A stretch of DNA of 64,000 nucleotides from Klebsiella ornithinolytica NBRC 105727 = ATCC 31898 (GTDB taxonomy: Bacteria > Pseudomonadota > Gammaproteobacteria > Enterobacterales > Enterobacteriaceae). Of this stretch, positions 10,041-18,401 are shown one piece after another (the stretch's first letter is position 1; every line of letters begins with the position of its first letter). Below the pieces are notes generated by a model. That model saw only the letters and a program-made list of their open reading frames with translations. It made no database searches and was not told the DNA's origin. The translations under genes and the position numbers were made by a program. The stretch spans positions 62,001-126,000 of the forward strand of contig NZ_BCYR01000008.1 in assembly GCF_001598295.1 (NCBI RefSeq), written 5' to 3'.

Positions 10041-10926
10041 CAAAAGAAACCTTTGCAAAAATCGATTCCGGCACCGCGCTCTCCTGGGAGAAATTGATGA
10101 CCCGAATATGGTTTTGTTGTAGCACACAAGCGGCGTGCGAAAAGGACGGCATGACCAGGTCATCCACTTTGTTTGCCAGGTAGGAAGGCAGTTTATTCTG
10201 TTGTGTTTCGTAGAACCGCGGTTCGTGGAAATTATTCATGTCCAGCCCGCTGATAAGAATAGTGTCGAACCCCAGCCAGGCGAGGATCTGTAAGGACCAG
10301 TAGACCACGGTGCCGGCATCAAAGACCCCGTGGCGGATATCGGTGCTAAAGCAGATATCCTGGCGCTCAGGGTGGAAGCGCAGCGCTTCGATATGCTGAT
10401 AGGTTTGCCGCATCATGCTGCTGGCGACTTTAGGCTGGTAAATTTTATAGCAGCCGTCTTCAATCAGCGCCAGGCGGCAGCGCAGATCGGCCGGATAGCG
10501 ATCGTAGATTTTGGCGATCCCGTGCATGGTGGTAAACAGCACAAGATCGGGCTGGCCGATCACCGAGCGAATAATGTCGGGTTGCTTGTCGTAAAACTCC
10601 ATATCGACAATGGTGTAGAACGAAAACCTGAGCGTATCAGAGAGAAACCAGGCGCCGTTGACACCCATCACCGGCACGCTCTCCGGCAGCCGTGAAAAAT
10701 CAATACGGCGGGTGGAGGGGCCGGTCGCCGTCAACAAAACCTCGCCATGCGCGCTGTTTTTTAACGCGCTCAGGCTGACCAGCGGAACGTGTTGACCTTT
10801 GTACTGCAGCGTGCGGATTTCACCGCTTTCGGCACGGGTGATTTTGGTATACGGCCAGAGATTTTCGTTATGGCGAAAAGCCCGCGGACGCGTGTAGCGG
10901 TAAATTTGCTTGTACAGTGAACCCAT
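10018..10926 (-). CDS. wabI: Outer-core Kdo transferase, WaaZ/WabI-like
   Basis: The 302-residue protein shows limited but recognisable similarity to E. coli WaaZ (KdoIII transferase): LLTATGPSTRRIDFSRLP with VPVMGVNGAWFLSD near residues 64-93, and ILISGLDMNNFHEPRFYET near 219-237, matching the SGLDLTG...RFYDE segment of WaaZ. In Klebsiella core type 1, WabI adds Kdo to the outer-core GlcN. The ATG overlaps the waaC stop as TAATG and the 3' end overlaps waaL, so hldD-waaF-waaC-wabI-waaL reads as one operon. Function is inferred; the family resemblance is what I see. Confidence 0.7.
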   Translation of the reverse strand: MGSLYKQIYRYTRPRAFRHNENLWPYTKITRAESGEIRTLQYKGQHVPLVSLSALKNSAHGEVLLTATGPSTRRIDFSRLPESVPVMGVNGAWFLSDTLRFSFYTIVDMEFYDKQPDIIRSVIGQPDLVLFTTMHGIAKIYDRYPADLRCRLALIEDGCYKIYQPKVASSMMRQTYQHIEALRFHPERQDICFSTDIRHGVFDAGTVVYWSLQILAWLGFDTILISGLDMNNFHEPRFYETQQNKLPSYLANKVDDLVMPSFSHAACVLQQNHIRVINFSQESAVPESIFAKVSFDAYFKNK

Positions 10927-11897
10927 TAAATCAGCCCCTGAGATTGCAGCAGCTGCGCGATGCGGGCGGCGGAAATATCCCCGGTACTGTTGCCGCTTTC
11001 CGGACGTACGACATACTGATTTTTACCGTAACCGCCAATCAACCCCGGGTCGGTGGGACCATATAACGTAAAATTGGCTTTATCGAGCGCGGCGGTCAGA
11101 TGGCTCAGGCCGGTATCAACGGAAACCACGCCTCTGGCGCCCGCCAGAACCTGAGCGACCTGCTCCAGACTCATGCGCGGCAGTACTTCGACAAAGTCGT
11201 GGCCATCCGCCAGCCGTTTGGCCCGCGCTTCTTCATGCGGGGCGCCCCACGGCAACTTAATCTGCAGGCCGCTGTCGGCCAGCAGAGCGATAAGCGCCTG
11301 CCAGTGGCTTTCTGGCCAGTGTTTGTCATCGCGGGTCGTGGCATGGAGGAAGACGAGATACGGCACCGCAGAGGCGGCATCCTGGCGGGTAAAGTGGCGG
11401 GCGATGGCATAATCTCCCTGACTCTCCGGCCGGGTGTAGCCCAGGCTTTTGGCGAACAGTTCGCGGGTGCGCTCAACGGCATGCTGCTGCTTCGCGATAT
11501 GGTGACGGCGATTGTAGAACAAGCTGGCCAGCGGCTCGCGGGCGGTTTGCCAGTCCATACCGTGCTTCACGCCGTGCGCCAGCCGGGTGACCAGCGCGGC
11601 GCTTTTGACCAGACCCTGAGCATCGATAATCGCGTCATATTTCTGTGCCCGTACGGCATCGCGAAAGGCCTGGCGTTCGCCCCTGATGGGGGCAGAAAAC
11701 CAGGCTTTACGCCAGCGACGAATGGCGACGGGAATCACCCGATCGACCGCTTCATGCCAGGACGGGATCTGTGCGAACCCCTCCTCGACGACCCAGTCAA
11801 AGCGAATGCCGGGAAAAGCTTGCACAGCATCGGTCAGCGCGGGCAGCGTATGCAGGACGTCGCCCATGGACGAGGTTTTTACGATCAATACCCGCAT
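10926..11897 (-). CDS. waaC: LPS heptosyltransferase I WaaC (GT9)
   Basis: WaaC adds the first L,D-heptose to Kdo2-lipid A. The 323-residue protein has the family start MRVLIVKTSSMGDVLHTLPAL with the catalytic D13, and the C-terminal ADP-heptose site GVVSVDTGLSHLTAALDKANFTLYGPTDPGLIGGYG (about 254-290). Length and sequence closely match E. coli WaaC. It starts 3 bp after the waaF stop and its own stop overlaps the next ATG, so it is tightly embedded in the leftward operon. Confidence 0.96.
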   Translation of the reverse strand: MRVLIVKTSSMGDVLHTLPALTDAVQAFPGIRFDWVVEEGFAQIPSWHEAVDRVIPVAIRRWRKAWFSAPIRGERQAFRDAVRAQKYDAIIDAQGLVKSAALVTRLAHGVKHGMDWQTAREPLASLFYNRRHHIAKQQHAVERTRELFAKSLGYTRPESQGDYAIARHFTRQDAASAVPYLVFLHATTRDDKHWPESHWQALIALLADSGLQIKLPWGAPHEEARAKRLADGHDFVEVLPRMSLEQVAQVLAGARGVVSVDTGLSHLTAALDKANFTLYGPTDPGLIGGYGKNQYVVRPESGNSTGDISAARIAQLLQSQGLI

Positions 11898-11900
11898 CCG

Positions 11901-12959
11901 CTACGCTTCCTCTTTATCGGTTTTTTCCTGCAGGAGCGCGTTTAGCTCTTCCTGTACGCGCTGCGGCGTAATATCGATCAGGCTCTGATGATAACCTTCC
12001 GCGGCATCGCCCTTACGGACTTTGTGGTAGCCGCTAATCAGGCGAATCACCCGCGCTTTGTGGGACAGCGGCGGGGTGAAGTCGGGGCTGCTTGGGCCAT
12101 ACAGCGCCACCAGCGGGCGGTTCAATGCCGCGGCAACATGCATCAGACCGGAATCGTTACTGACGACGGCCGTACAGGCGGCAATCAGGACGACCGCCTG
12201 TTCAAGCTGGGTTTCTCCGGCCAGATTACGACACCATGCCTGCTGCCGGGTATTCAGCGCGGCCAAGATATCGTTGCCGGCGTCATGGTCTTTGGCCGAA
12301 CCGAACAGAACCACCTGATACCCCTCGTCGATAAGCTGCTTTGCCAGCTCGGCGTAGTGGTAGTGCGGCCAGCGTTTTGCCGGGCCAAACTCCGCTCCGG
12401 GGCAGAAGCCGATGATCGGACGGTCGGCAGAGATGTTGAATGCATTGCAGACCTGCGATTTTTCCCCGTCAAAAACCTGCAGCTGCGGCCACAGCAGCGG
12501 CTGCGGCAGGTCTTTGGCGCTGAGCATGACCCCTTTGTCATAGGCCAGCGCGACATAGCGTTCAACCATCAGCGGCCAGGCGTCTTTATCCAGCACCCGC
12601 GCGTCGTTCAGCAGACCGTAGCGCATCTCACCGCGCCAGCCGGTGCGGTGCGGGATGTTGGCGAAGAAGGGAACCAGCGCCGATTTAAATGAGTTCGGCA
12701 GCACGTAGGCGCGGTCGTAGCGTCGTTCGCGCAGACTGTGTCCGAGCTTACGGCGCTCGCCTATCGCCAGCGCGCCATGGCCGAGCGGCATCGGGATGGC
12801 TTCGTTGACTTCCGGCATTCGTGACAGCAACGGACGGCACCATGCGGGTGCCATCACGTCGATGATTGCCTGGGGATAGCGCGCTCTGAGCGTGCGATAG
12901 AGACTTTGCGACATCATCATGTCGCCCACCCATGACGGGCCAACCACCAATATTTTCAT
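11901..12959 (-). CDS. waaF: LPS heptosyltransferase II WaaF (GT9)
   Basis: WaaF adds the second inner-core heptose. The 352-residue protein begins MKILVVGPSWVGDMMMSQSLYRTL (catalytic D13), has FCPGAEFGPAKRWPHYHYAELA near 180-200, and VSNDSGLMHVAAALNRPLVALYGPSSPDF near 260-290. The ATG at 12959 has an AAGGA ribosome site eight bases upstream, and that sequence falls within the terminal repeat of an ERIC element filling the hldD-waaF gap. In E. coli the two genes are separated by only a few bases. Confidence 0.96.
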   Translation of the reverse strand: MKILVVGPSWVGDMMMSQSLYRTLRARYPQAIIDVMAPAWCRPLLSRMPEVNEAIPMPLGHGALAIGERRKLGHSLRERRYDRAYVLPNSFKSALVPFFANIPHRTGWRGEMRYGLLNDARVLDKDAWPLMVERYVALAYDKGVMLSAKDLPQPLLWPQLQVFDGEKSQVCNAFNISADRPIIGFCPGAEFGPAKRWPHYHYAELAKQLIDEGYQVVLFGSAKDHDAGNDILAALNTRQQAWCRNLAGETQLEQAVVLIAACTAVVSNDSGLMHVAAALNRPLVALYGPSSPDFTPPLSHKARVIRLISGYHKVRKGDAAEGYHQSLIDITPQRVQEELNALLQEKTDKEEA

Positions 12960-12960
12960 T

Positions 12961-13084
12961 CACTTCATCCTTCAAGCCATCTCTGCGTTGGCTGCCTGCG
13001 TTCATCCCGGTCACTGACTTTAGTAAGCCCCCGGAGATTTACTTCGTTGCCGCCTTGCTATCGCTTGAATGATTTTGTGAACCG
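12961..13084. repeat. ERIC element spanning the hldD-waaF junction
   Basis: This roughly 124-bp stretch follows the ERIC consensus end to end: a CTTCAAG-type left end, CTGCGTTGGCTGC, a central imperfect palindrome around GGTCACTGACTTTAGTAAG, CTTCGTTGCCGCC and a TTGAATGATTT right end. Its right 43 bp are translated as the end of HldD, and its left end supplies the AAGGA in front of waaF. It therefore forms the entire intercistronic region of this operon. Confidence 0.85.
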
Positions 13085-14019
13085 GCGTCAGTTTCGCGAT
13101 TGAGCCAGGCCATATATTCCGTTACGCCTTCGGCAACGGTCTTGAACGGCTTGTCGTAGCCCGCAGCGCGCAGGTTGGTCAGATCCGCCTGGGTAAATGC
13201 CTGGTAGCGGCCTTTCAGCTTTTCCGGGAACGGGATGTATTCGATGCTGCCTTTCTTATGGTATGCCAGCGTGGCATCGGCTACCGCCTGGAAAGATTCC
13301 GCACGGCCGGTGCCGAGGTTGAAAATGCCGGATACGCCGTTTTCCCAGAACCACAGGTTTACCGCGGCCACGTCGCCTACGTAGACGAAATCGCGTTTGA
13401 AGCCATCGCTGCCTTCGAACAGTTTCGGGCTTTCGCCGTTATTCAACTGGGTGTTGAGGTGGAAAGCCACGCTCGCCATGCTGCCTTTGTGCCCTTCGCG
13501 CGGCCCGTAGACGTTGAAATAGCGGAAGCCAACGATCTGCGAGTCGGCTTCCGGCAGGATCTGGCGGACGTATTCGTCGAACAGGAATTTGGAGTAGCCA
13601 TAAACGTTCAGCGGCTGCTCATATTCACGGGATTCGATAAAGTCGCTGGTGCGGCCGCCGTAGGTTGCCGCCGACGAGGCGTACAGGAACGGAATCTGAC
13701 GCTCCAGGCAGTAATGCAGCACCTCTTTGGAGTACTGATAGTTGTTATCCATCATGTACTTGCCGTCCCACTCCGTGGTGGAGGAGCAGGCGCCTTCGTG
13801 GAATATGGCTTCAATTTCGCCGAACTCTTCCCCGGCCATCACCTGAATCAGGAAGTCTTCTTTATCCATGTAATCAGCGATATCCAGGTCTACCAGGTTA
13901 GCAAACTTGGTGCCGTCTTTCAGATTATCTACGACCAAAATGTCGGTAATGCCTTTGTCATTCAGGGCTTTAACGATGTTGCTGCCGATAAAACCTGCGC
14001 CGCCGGTAACGATGATCAT
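13039..14019 (-). CDS. hldD: ADP-L-glycero-D-manno-heptose 6-epimerase, with ERIC-encoded C-terminal tail
   Basis: HldD epimerises ADP-D,D-heptose to ADP-L,D-heptose, the donor for WaaC, WaaF and WaaQ. It is a short-chain dehydrogenase-type epimerase: [16 protein letters not shown] is the NADP-binding Rossmann loop, [10 protein letters not shown] holds the catalytic serine region, and [11 protein letters not shown] has the Y-x3-K pair. The start is MIIVTGG at 14019; an upstream in-frame ATG at 14073 is not conserved. The protein is 326 residues, whereas E. coli HldD is 310 and ends at MAWLNRDA. Here the frame continues after MAWLNR for about 17 residues, the last 13 encoded by the ERIC repeat. 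Confidence 0.95.
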   Translation of the reverse strand: MIIVTGGAGFIGSNIVKALNDKGITDILVVDNLKDGTKFANLVDLDIADYMDKEDFLIQVMAGEEFGEIEAIFHEGACSSTTEWDGKYMMDNNYQYSKEVLHYCLERQIPFLYASSAATYGGRTSDFIESREYEQPLNVYGYSKFLFDEYVRQILPEADSQIVGFRYFNVYGPREGHKGSMASVAFHLNTQLNNGESPKLFEGSDGFKRDFVYVGDVAAVNLWFWENGVSGIFNLGTGRAESFQAVADATLAYHKKGSIEYIPFPEKLKGRYQAFTQADLTNLRAAGYDKPFKTVAEGVTEYMAWLNRETDAGSQNHSSDSKAATK

Positions 14020-14231
14020 AACTGTAACCTTTGAAGTATGGAGTCCAGAGACAATCCGGACATGAATACTCATATCATATCACCACATGGAGCAGGCTTC
14101 AGCCATTCGCCGAAAAGCGGTTGGCGAGCGTGATTTATGCTGCAAATAATTCATCCAGGCATGCATCATCTCGTATCAGCGTATAGCTTTGGGTAATATG
14201 TGCCAAATTTTGCCAAATCTGGAGAGTTGCA

Positions 14232-15425
14232 ATGCGTGGTGATTTTTACGAACAGTTGACCAATAGCCTCGAGACCGCTCGCGCGGAAGGGTTATTTAAA
14301 GAAGAACGCATTATTACGTCGGCGCAGCAGGCGGATATTACCGTCGGCGGCAGCAACGTGATTAACTTCTGCGCCAATAACTATCTGGGTCTGGCTAACC
14401 ATCCGGAGCTGATTGCCGCCGCGAAAGCGGGGATGGACAGCCACGGTTTTGGTATGGCTTCCGTGCGCTTTATTTGCGGTACGCAGGATAGCCACAAAGC
14501 GCTTGAGAAGAAGCTGGCTGAGTTCCTCGGCATGGAAGATGCGATTCTTTACTCCTCCTGTTTCGATGCCAACGGCGGCCTGTTTGAAACCTTGTTGGGC
14601 CCGGAAGATGCCATTATTTCTGATGCCCTGAACCACGCTTCCATCATTGATGGCGTGCGTTTGTGCAAAGCAAAACGCTACCGTTATGCCAACAACGATA
14701 TGCAGGAGCTGGAAGCACGTCTGAAAGAGGCCCGTGAAGCCGGCGCACGCCACGTGCTGATCGCCACCGACGGCGTATTCTCCATGGACGGCGTGATCGC
14801 CAACCTGAAAGGCGTCTGCGATCTGGCGGACCAGTTCGATGCGCTGGTGATGGTCGACGATTCCCACGCCGTCGGCTTTGTCGGTGAAAACGGTCGCGGC
14901 TCTCATGAATACTGCGATGTGATGGGCCGTGTCGATATCATCACCGGGACATTAGGTAAAGCGCTGGGCGGCGCGTCCGGCGGCTATACCGCTGCACGTA
15001 AAGAGGTCGTTGAATGGCTGCGTCAGCGTTCGCGTCCGTATCTGTTCTCCAACTCGCTGGCCCCGGCGATTGTTGCTGCCTCTATCAAAGTGCTGGAGAT
15101 GGTGGAATCCGGTGCTGAACTGCGCGATCGCCTGTGGTCCAACGCGCGCCTGTTCCGCGAAAAAATGACCGCCGCGGGCTTTACGTTGGCCGGTGCCGAC
15201 CACGCGATTATCCCGGTTATGCTGGGCGAAGCCGTGATTGCGCAAAACTTTGCGCGCGAGCTGCAAAAAGAAGGGATTTACGTCACCGGGTTCTTCTATC
15301 CGGTGGTACCAAAAGGCCAGGCGCGTATTCGCACCCAGATGTCTGCGGCGCATACCCCTGAACAAATTGAACGTGCGGTAGAAGCCTTTACCCGCATCGG
15401 TAAACAACTGGGCGTGATTGCCTGA
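14232..15425 (+). CDS. kbl: 2-amino-3-ketobutyrate coenzyme A ligase
   Basis: Kbl is a PLP enzyme that cleaves 2-amino-3-ketobutyrate with CoA to glycine and acetyl-CoA, completing threonine breakdown begun by Tdh. The 397-residue protein has the alpha-oxoamine synthase signature: [14 protein letters not shown] at the start, [34 protein letters not shown], and [14 protein letters not shown] with the PLP lysine (about residue 243). A GGAG ribosome site precedes the ATG. It is divergent from hldD and followed 9 bp later by tdh, as in E. coli; the E. coli htrL gene that sits between hldD and kbl is missing. Confidence 0.97.
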   Translation: MRGDFYEQLTNSLETARAEGLFKEERIITSAQQADITVGGSNVINFCANNYLGLANHPELIAAAKAGMDSHGFGMASVRFICGTQDSHKALEKKLAEFLGMEDAILYSSCFDANGGLFETLLGPEDAIISDALNHASIIDGVRLCKAKRYRYANNDMQELEARLKEAREAGARHVLIATDGVFSMDGVIANLKGVCDLADQFDALVMVDDSHAVGFVGENGRGSHEYCDVMGRVDIITGTLGKALGGASGGYTAARKEVVEWLRQRSRPYLFSNSLAPAIVAASIKVLEMVESGAELRDRLWSNARLFREKMTAAGFTLAGADHAIIPVMLGEAVIAQNFARELQKEGIYVTGFFYPVVPKGQARIRTQMSAAHTPEQIERAVEAFTRIGKQLGVIA

Positions 15426-15434
15426 GGGCGTGAG

Positions 15435-16460
15435 ATGAAAGCGTTATCCAAACTGAAAGCGGAAGAAGGCATCTGGATGACCGACGTACCGGAACCGGAA
15501 GTCGGCCATAACGATCTGCTGATCAAAATCCGCAAGACCGCGATTTGCGGTACCGACGTACACATTTATAACTGGGATGAATGGTCGCAAAAAACCATCC
15601 CGGTGCCGATGGTAGTAGGGCATGAGTACGTGGGTGAAGTCGTGGGTATCGGCCAGGAAGTACGCGGCTTTAAGATTGGCGATCGCGTTTCCGGCGAAGG
15701 GCATATTACCTGCGGCCACTGCCGCAACTGCCGTGCTGGCCGTACACATCTGTGTCGTAACACGATCGGCGTAGGCGTGAACCGTCCGGGCTGTTTCGCG
15801 GAATATCTGGTCATTCCGGCTTTCAATGCCTTCAAAATCCCGGACAATATTTCTGACGATCTGGCGTCGATTTTTGACCCGTTTGGCAACGCGGTCCACA
15901 CGGCGCTCTCGTTCGATCTGGTTGGCGAAGATGTACTGGTATCCGGCGCAGGCCCGATTGGGATCATGGCGGCTGCGGTCGCGAAACACGTCGGCGCACG
16001 TAATGTGGTTATTACTGACGTGAACGAATATCGACTGGGTCTGGCGCGTAAAATGGGCGTGACGCGTGCTGTGAATGTTGCGCAAGAGAGCCTGACCGAT
16101 GTGATGGCCGAACTGGGGATGACCGAAGGGTTCGACGTGGGCCTGGAAATGTCCGGCGCGCCGCCGGCATTCCGCACCATGCTGGATACCATGAACCACG
16201 GCGGTCGTATTGCGATGCTCGGTATTCCGCCGTCGGATATGTCCATCGACTGGACAAAAGTTATTTTCAAGGGGCTGTTTATCAAAGGGATTTATGGCCG
16301 GGAAATGTTCGAGACCTGGTACAAGATGGCCGCACTGATCCAGTCCGGGCTGGATTTGTCACCGATCATTACCCACCGTTTTGGCATCGATGAGTTCCAG
16401 CAGGGCTTTGATGCGATGCGCTCCGGCCAGTCCGGAAAAGTGGTGCTGAGCTGGGATTAA
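15435..16460 (+). CDS. tdh: L-threonine 3-dehydrogenase
   Basis: Tdh oxidises L-threonine to 2-amino-3-ketobutyrate with NAD. The 341-residue medium-chain dehydrogenase shows the catalytic zinc ligand in [16 protein letters not shown] (Cys38), [13 protein letters not shown], the structural zinc knuckle [15 protein letters not shown] (about 93-107) and the Rossmann motif [20 protein letters not shown] (about 171-190). It forms an operon with kbl, and two hairpin terminators follow the stop within 80 bp. Confidence 0.97.
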   Translation: MKALSKLKAEEGIWMTDVPEPEVGHNDLLIKIRKTAICGTDVHIYNWDEWSQKTIPVPMVVGHEYVGEVVGIGQEVRGFKIGDRVSGEGHITCGHCRNCRAGRTHLCRNTIGVGVNRPGCFAEYLVIPAFNAFKIPDNISDDLASIFDPFGNAVHTALSFDLVGEDVLVSGAGPIGIMAAAVAKHVGARNVVITDVNEYRLGLARKMGVTRAVNVAQESLTDVMAELGMTEGFDVGLEMSGAPPAFRTMLDTMNHGGRIAMLGIPPSDMSIDWTKVIFKGLFIKGIYGREMFETWYKMAALIQSGLDLSPIITHRFGIDEFQQGFDAMRSGQSGKVVLSWD

Positions 16461-16477
16461 ATCTGATAAAACGGCAG

Positions 16478-16498
16478 CCCGGCTGCGGCCGGGTTTTA
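16478..16498 (+). terminator. Terminator after kbl-tdh (first hairpin)
   Basis: Arms CCCGGC and GCCGGG close a TGCG loop and are followed by TTTTAT; flanking AAAAC and GTTTT could extend the stem. It lies 17 bp after the tdh stop. Confidence 0.85.
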
Positions 16499-16513
16499 TG
16501 CTGAGATACGCTG

Positions 16514-16537
16514 AGCGCCTGCGGGCGCTTTTTTTTA
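16514..16537 (+). terminator. Terminator after kbl-tdh (second hairpin)
   Basis: Arms AGCGCC and GGCGCT are followed by a run of eight or more T residues. Together with the preceding hairpin it makes a tandem terminator that insulates kbl-tdh from the downstream glycosyltransferase. Confidence 0.9.
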
Positions 16538-16622
16538 TTTAGATTTGGATAACATTTCACAGATCCTTCATCGTGAACGCACTTTTTCTAAATCGATTTT
16601 TGGCCTATTCGTTTATACAGTT

Positions 16623-16639
16623 CGTTTAACTACCGTTTA
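16623..16639 (+). promoter_or_regulatory. Possible PhoP box upstream of the WaaE-like glycosyltransferase
   Basis: Two CGTTTA hexamers are separated by exactly 5 bp (ACTAC), matching the PhoP direct-repeat layout (T/G)GTTTA-N5-(T/G)GTTTA except for the first base of each; a third GTTTA occurs at 16611. The gene at this position in E. coli (waaH/yibD) is known as PhoP-responsive. The box ends only 14 bp before the ATG, closer than usual, so this is a candidate only. Confidence 0.35.
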
Positions 16640-16653
16640 ATTTTATAAACACC

Positions 16654-17451
16654 ATGCTTAAACTCTCTGTATGCTTACTGACCTGTAATTCTGCCCGCCT
16701 GCTAGGCCAGGTTTTACCTCCGCTCCTGAAGGTGGCGGATGAGTGCATTGTTGTGGATTCAGGCAGCACCGATGCGACGCTGGATATCTGTCGCCAGTTT
16801 GGGCTGACGGTACATCATCACCCCTATACCGCTCACGGGGCGCAGATGAACTACGCGACGACGCTGGCCAGCCATGACTGGGTGCTGTGCATGGATAGCG
16901 ATGAAATTCTCGATAATGAGGTTGTCGCTGAGATTCTGAGGCTTAAAGCCGGCGAGGATCTCGACCCCGCCTGTGCCTGGCGCCTGCCGCGCTACTGGTA
17001 TGTGCTTGGCGAACCCGTCAGGACTATTTATCCCGTCTCATCGCCGGATTATCCGGTTCGCTTATTCAATCGTACTACGGCGGCCTTTAACAACCGCGCG
17101 GTTGACGATCAGGTGGTTGGTCACGCCCGATCCCTCAAACTCCCGGGTCGGGTGCGTCACGATACCTTTTATTCGCTGCACGAAGTCTTTAGTAAGCTCA
17201 ATAGTTATACCACCCGGCTGGTGAAACATCAGAAGATCAGGCCCTCTCTGGGCCGCGGGATCATCAGCGCGATTGGCGCCTTTTTTAAGTGGTATCTGTT
17301 TAGCGGGGCATGGCGGAATGGGAAGGTGGGGGCCGTGACCGGGCTATATGCAACCCTGTACAGTTTTATGAAGTATTTTAAAGCCTGGTATGCCTTTGAA
17401 GATAAACGGGAATCTGCCGCTGAAAAACGAACAGATTCCCGATCCGCTTAG
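16654..17451 (+). CDS. WaaE-like family 2 glycosyltransferase, probable LPS core modification
   Basis: The 265-residue protein resembles WaaE: LSVCLLTCNSARLLGQVL at the start, VVDSGSTDATLDICRQFG (about 33-50), CMDSDEIL with the D-x-D motif (about 81-88), and a C-terminal stretch with YPVRLFNR and a hydrophobic segment near 205-225. This suggests a membrane-associated core glycosyltransferase. It occupies the E. coli waaH (yibD) locus, but WaaH is a different GT2 subfamily whose relative here is the gene at 2327. No Shine-Dalgarno is visible and the upstream DNA is AT-rich. The stop overlaps the convergent yibQ stop by four bases. Acceptor and sugar are unknown. Confidence 0.8.
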   Translation: MLKLSVCLLTCNSARLLGQVLPPLLKVADECIVVDSGSTDATLDICRQFGLTVHHHPYTAHGAQMNYATTLASHDWVLCMDSDEILDNEVVAEILRLKAGEDLDPACAWRLPRYWYVLGEPVRTIYPVSSPDYPVRLFNRTTAAFNNRAVDDQVVGHARSLKLPGRVRHDTFYSLHEVFSKLNSYTTRLVKHQKIRPSLGRGIISAIGAFFKWYLFSGAWRNGKVGAVTGLYATLYSFMKYFKAWYAFEDKRESAAEKRTDSRSA

Positions 17452-18398
17452 TTCGTTGGGTTGTCCCAGCCCTGCCATTTCAGCTGGTAGTACTGCACCA
17501 GAGGGCTCTGGCGGATACTTTCGCTCAGGATGCTGAAGAAGCGGCTGGCGTATACCGGCTCCGGCGGATGCTTCGGTTTACAGAACTTCACGCCGCGGAA
17601 CGGGTTACGCGGCGATGTTGGCGGCGTCGTTTTCGACGGCGGTAGCCCGCTGTCGGGCCTTGAGGTATCGACCTGCGGCTCGTTCAGCAGGTTGCTCGGA
17701 CGCACCAGGGTGATATCCGGCGGCAGGTTATAGACCATTTGCTGCAGGACGCGCACCGTGGTGGGGTGCGGATGACCAATAGCAATGGCGGAACCGTTGC
17801 GGCGCGCCAGCGCGATGGCACGGTTGAACTGCACGCGAATATCGGCCTCATTCTGCGTGTCATCGAGGAACACCTTACGCTTGATCACCTTCACACCGGT
17901 ACCCTGCGCCGCGCGCATGGCCTGGGTGTTGCCGATGGTAACGCTGTCGAGGAAATAGAGATTGTAGCGCTCCAGCGCCTGCATCACCTTTTGCATTCCG
18001 AACAGGCTGGAGGTCATCGCGCTGCCCATATGATTGTTCAGGCCCACGGCGTACGGCACTTTGCCATAGGCGTCGCGGATGATGCGCTCGATCTCGTCGC
18101 TGCTCATATCCGGGCGCAGCGTATCTTTTTCCAGCGGTTGCTTGCTGAGCGGCGCCATCGGCAGGTGAATAAGCACCTCGTGGCCGAGATTGTGCGCTTT
18201 AGTCGCCATTTCACGGGCGTGTGGCGCGTTGGGTAAGACGGCGACGGAGATGGTTGCTGGCAGCGCCAGTACCTGATTTTCAGTCTGTGGACGATAGCCA
18301 AAGTCGTCAATAACAATGGAGAGTTTACCGGCAAATGCCGGCGATGCCATAGCCAGCGTACCGGCTACCGCGAATGCAATTCTGCGAAATTGAAGCAA
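17448..18398 (-). CDS. yibQ: Divergent polysaccharide deacetylase family protein YibQ, TTG start
   Basis: YibQ is a periplasmic protein of the divergent polysaccharide deacetylase family (DUF610) whose substrate is not established. A signal peptide covers residues 1-23 (cleavage after ASPAFA). The domain begins KLSIVIDDFGYRPQTENQVLALP, has HEVLIHLPMAP (about 94-104) and GLNNHMGSAMTS, and ends with an FRGVKFCKPK-rich tail. The start codon is TTG at 18398, only 3 bp after the envC stop. It forms an operon with gpmM-envC as in E. coli, and the pairing with envC suggests a cell-wall role. Confidence 0.92.
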   Translation of the reverse strand: MLQFRRIAFAVAGTLAMASPAFAGKLSIVIDDFGYRPQTENQVLALPATISVAVLPNAPHAREMATKAHNLGHEVLIHLPMAPLSKQPLEKDTLRPDMSSDEIERIIRDAYGKVPYAVGLNNHMGSAMTSSLFGMQKVMQALERYNLYFLDSVTIGNTQAMRAAQGTGVKVIKRKVFLDDTQNEADIRVQFNRAIALARRNGSAIAIGHPHPTTVRVLQQMVYNLPPDITLVRPSNLLNEPQVDTSRPDSGLPPSKTTPPTSPRNPFRGVKFCKPKHPPEPVYASRFFSILSESIRQSPLVQYYQLKWQGWDNPTN

Positions 18399-18401
18399 AA
18401 C

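Noticed and set aside
14020-14073. Upstream start of hldD giving 18 extra residues
   Set aside because: [12 protein letters not shown] must be at or near the N-terminus in this family; the extra residues come from the promoter region.
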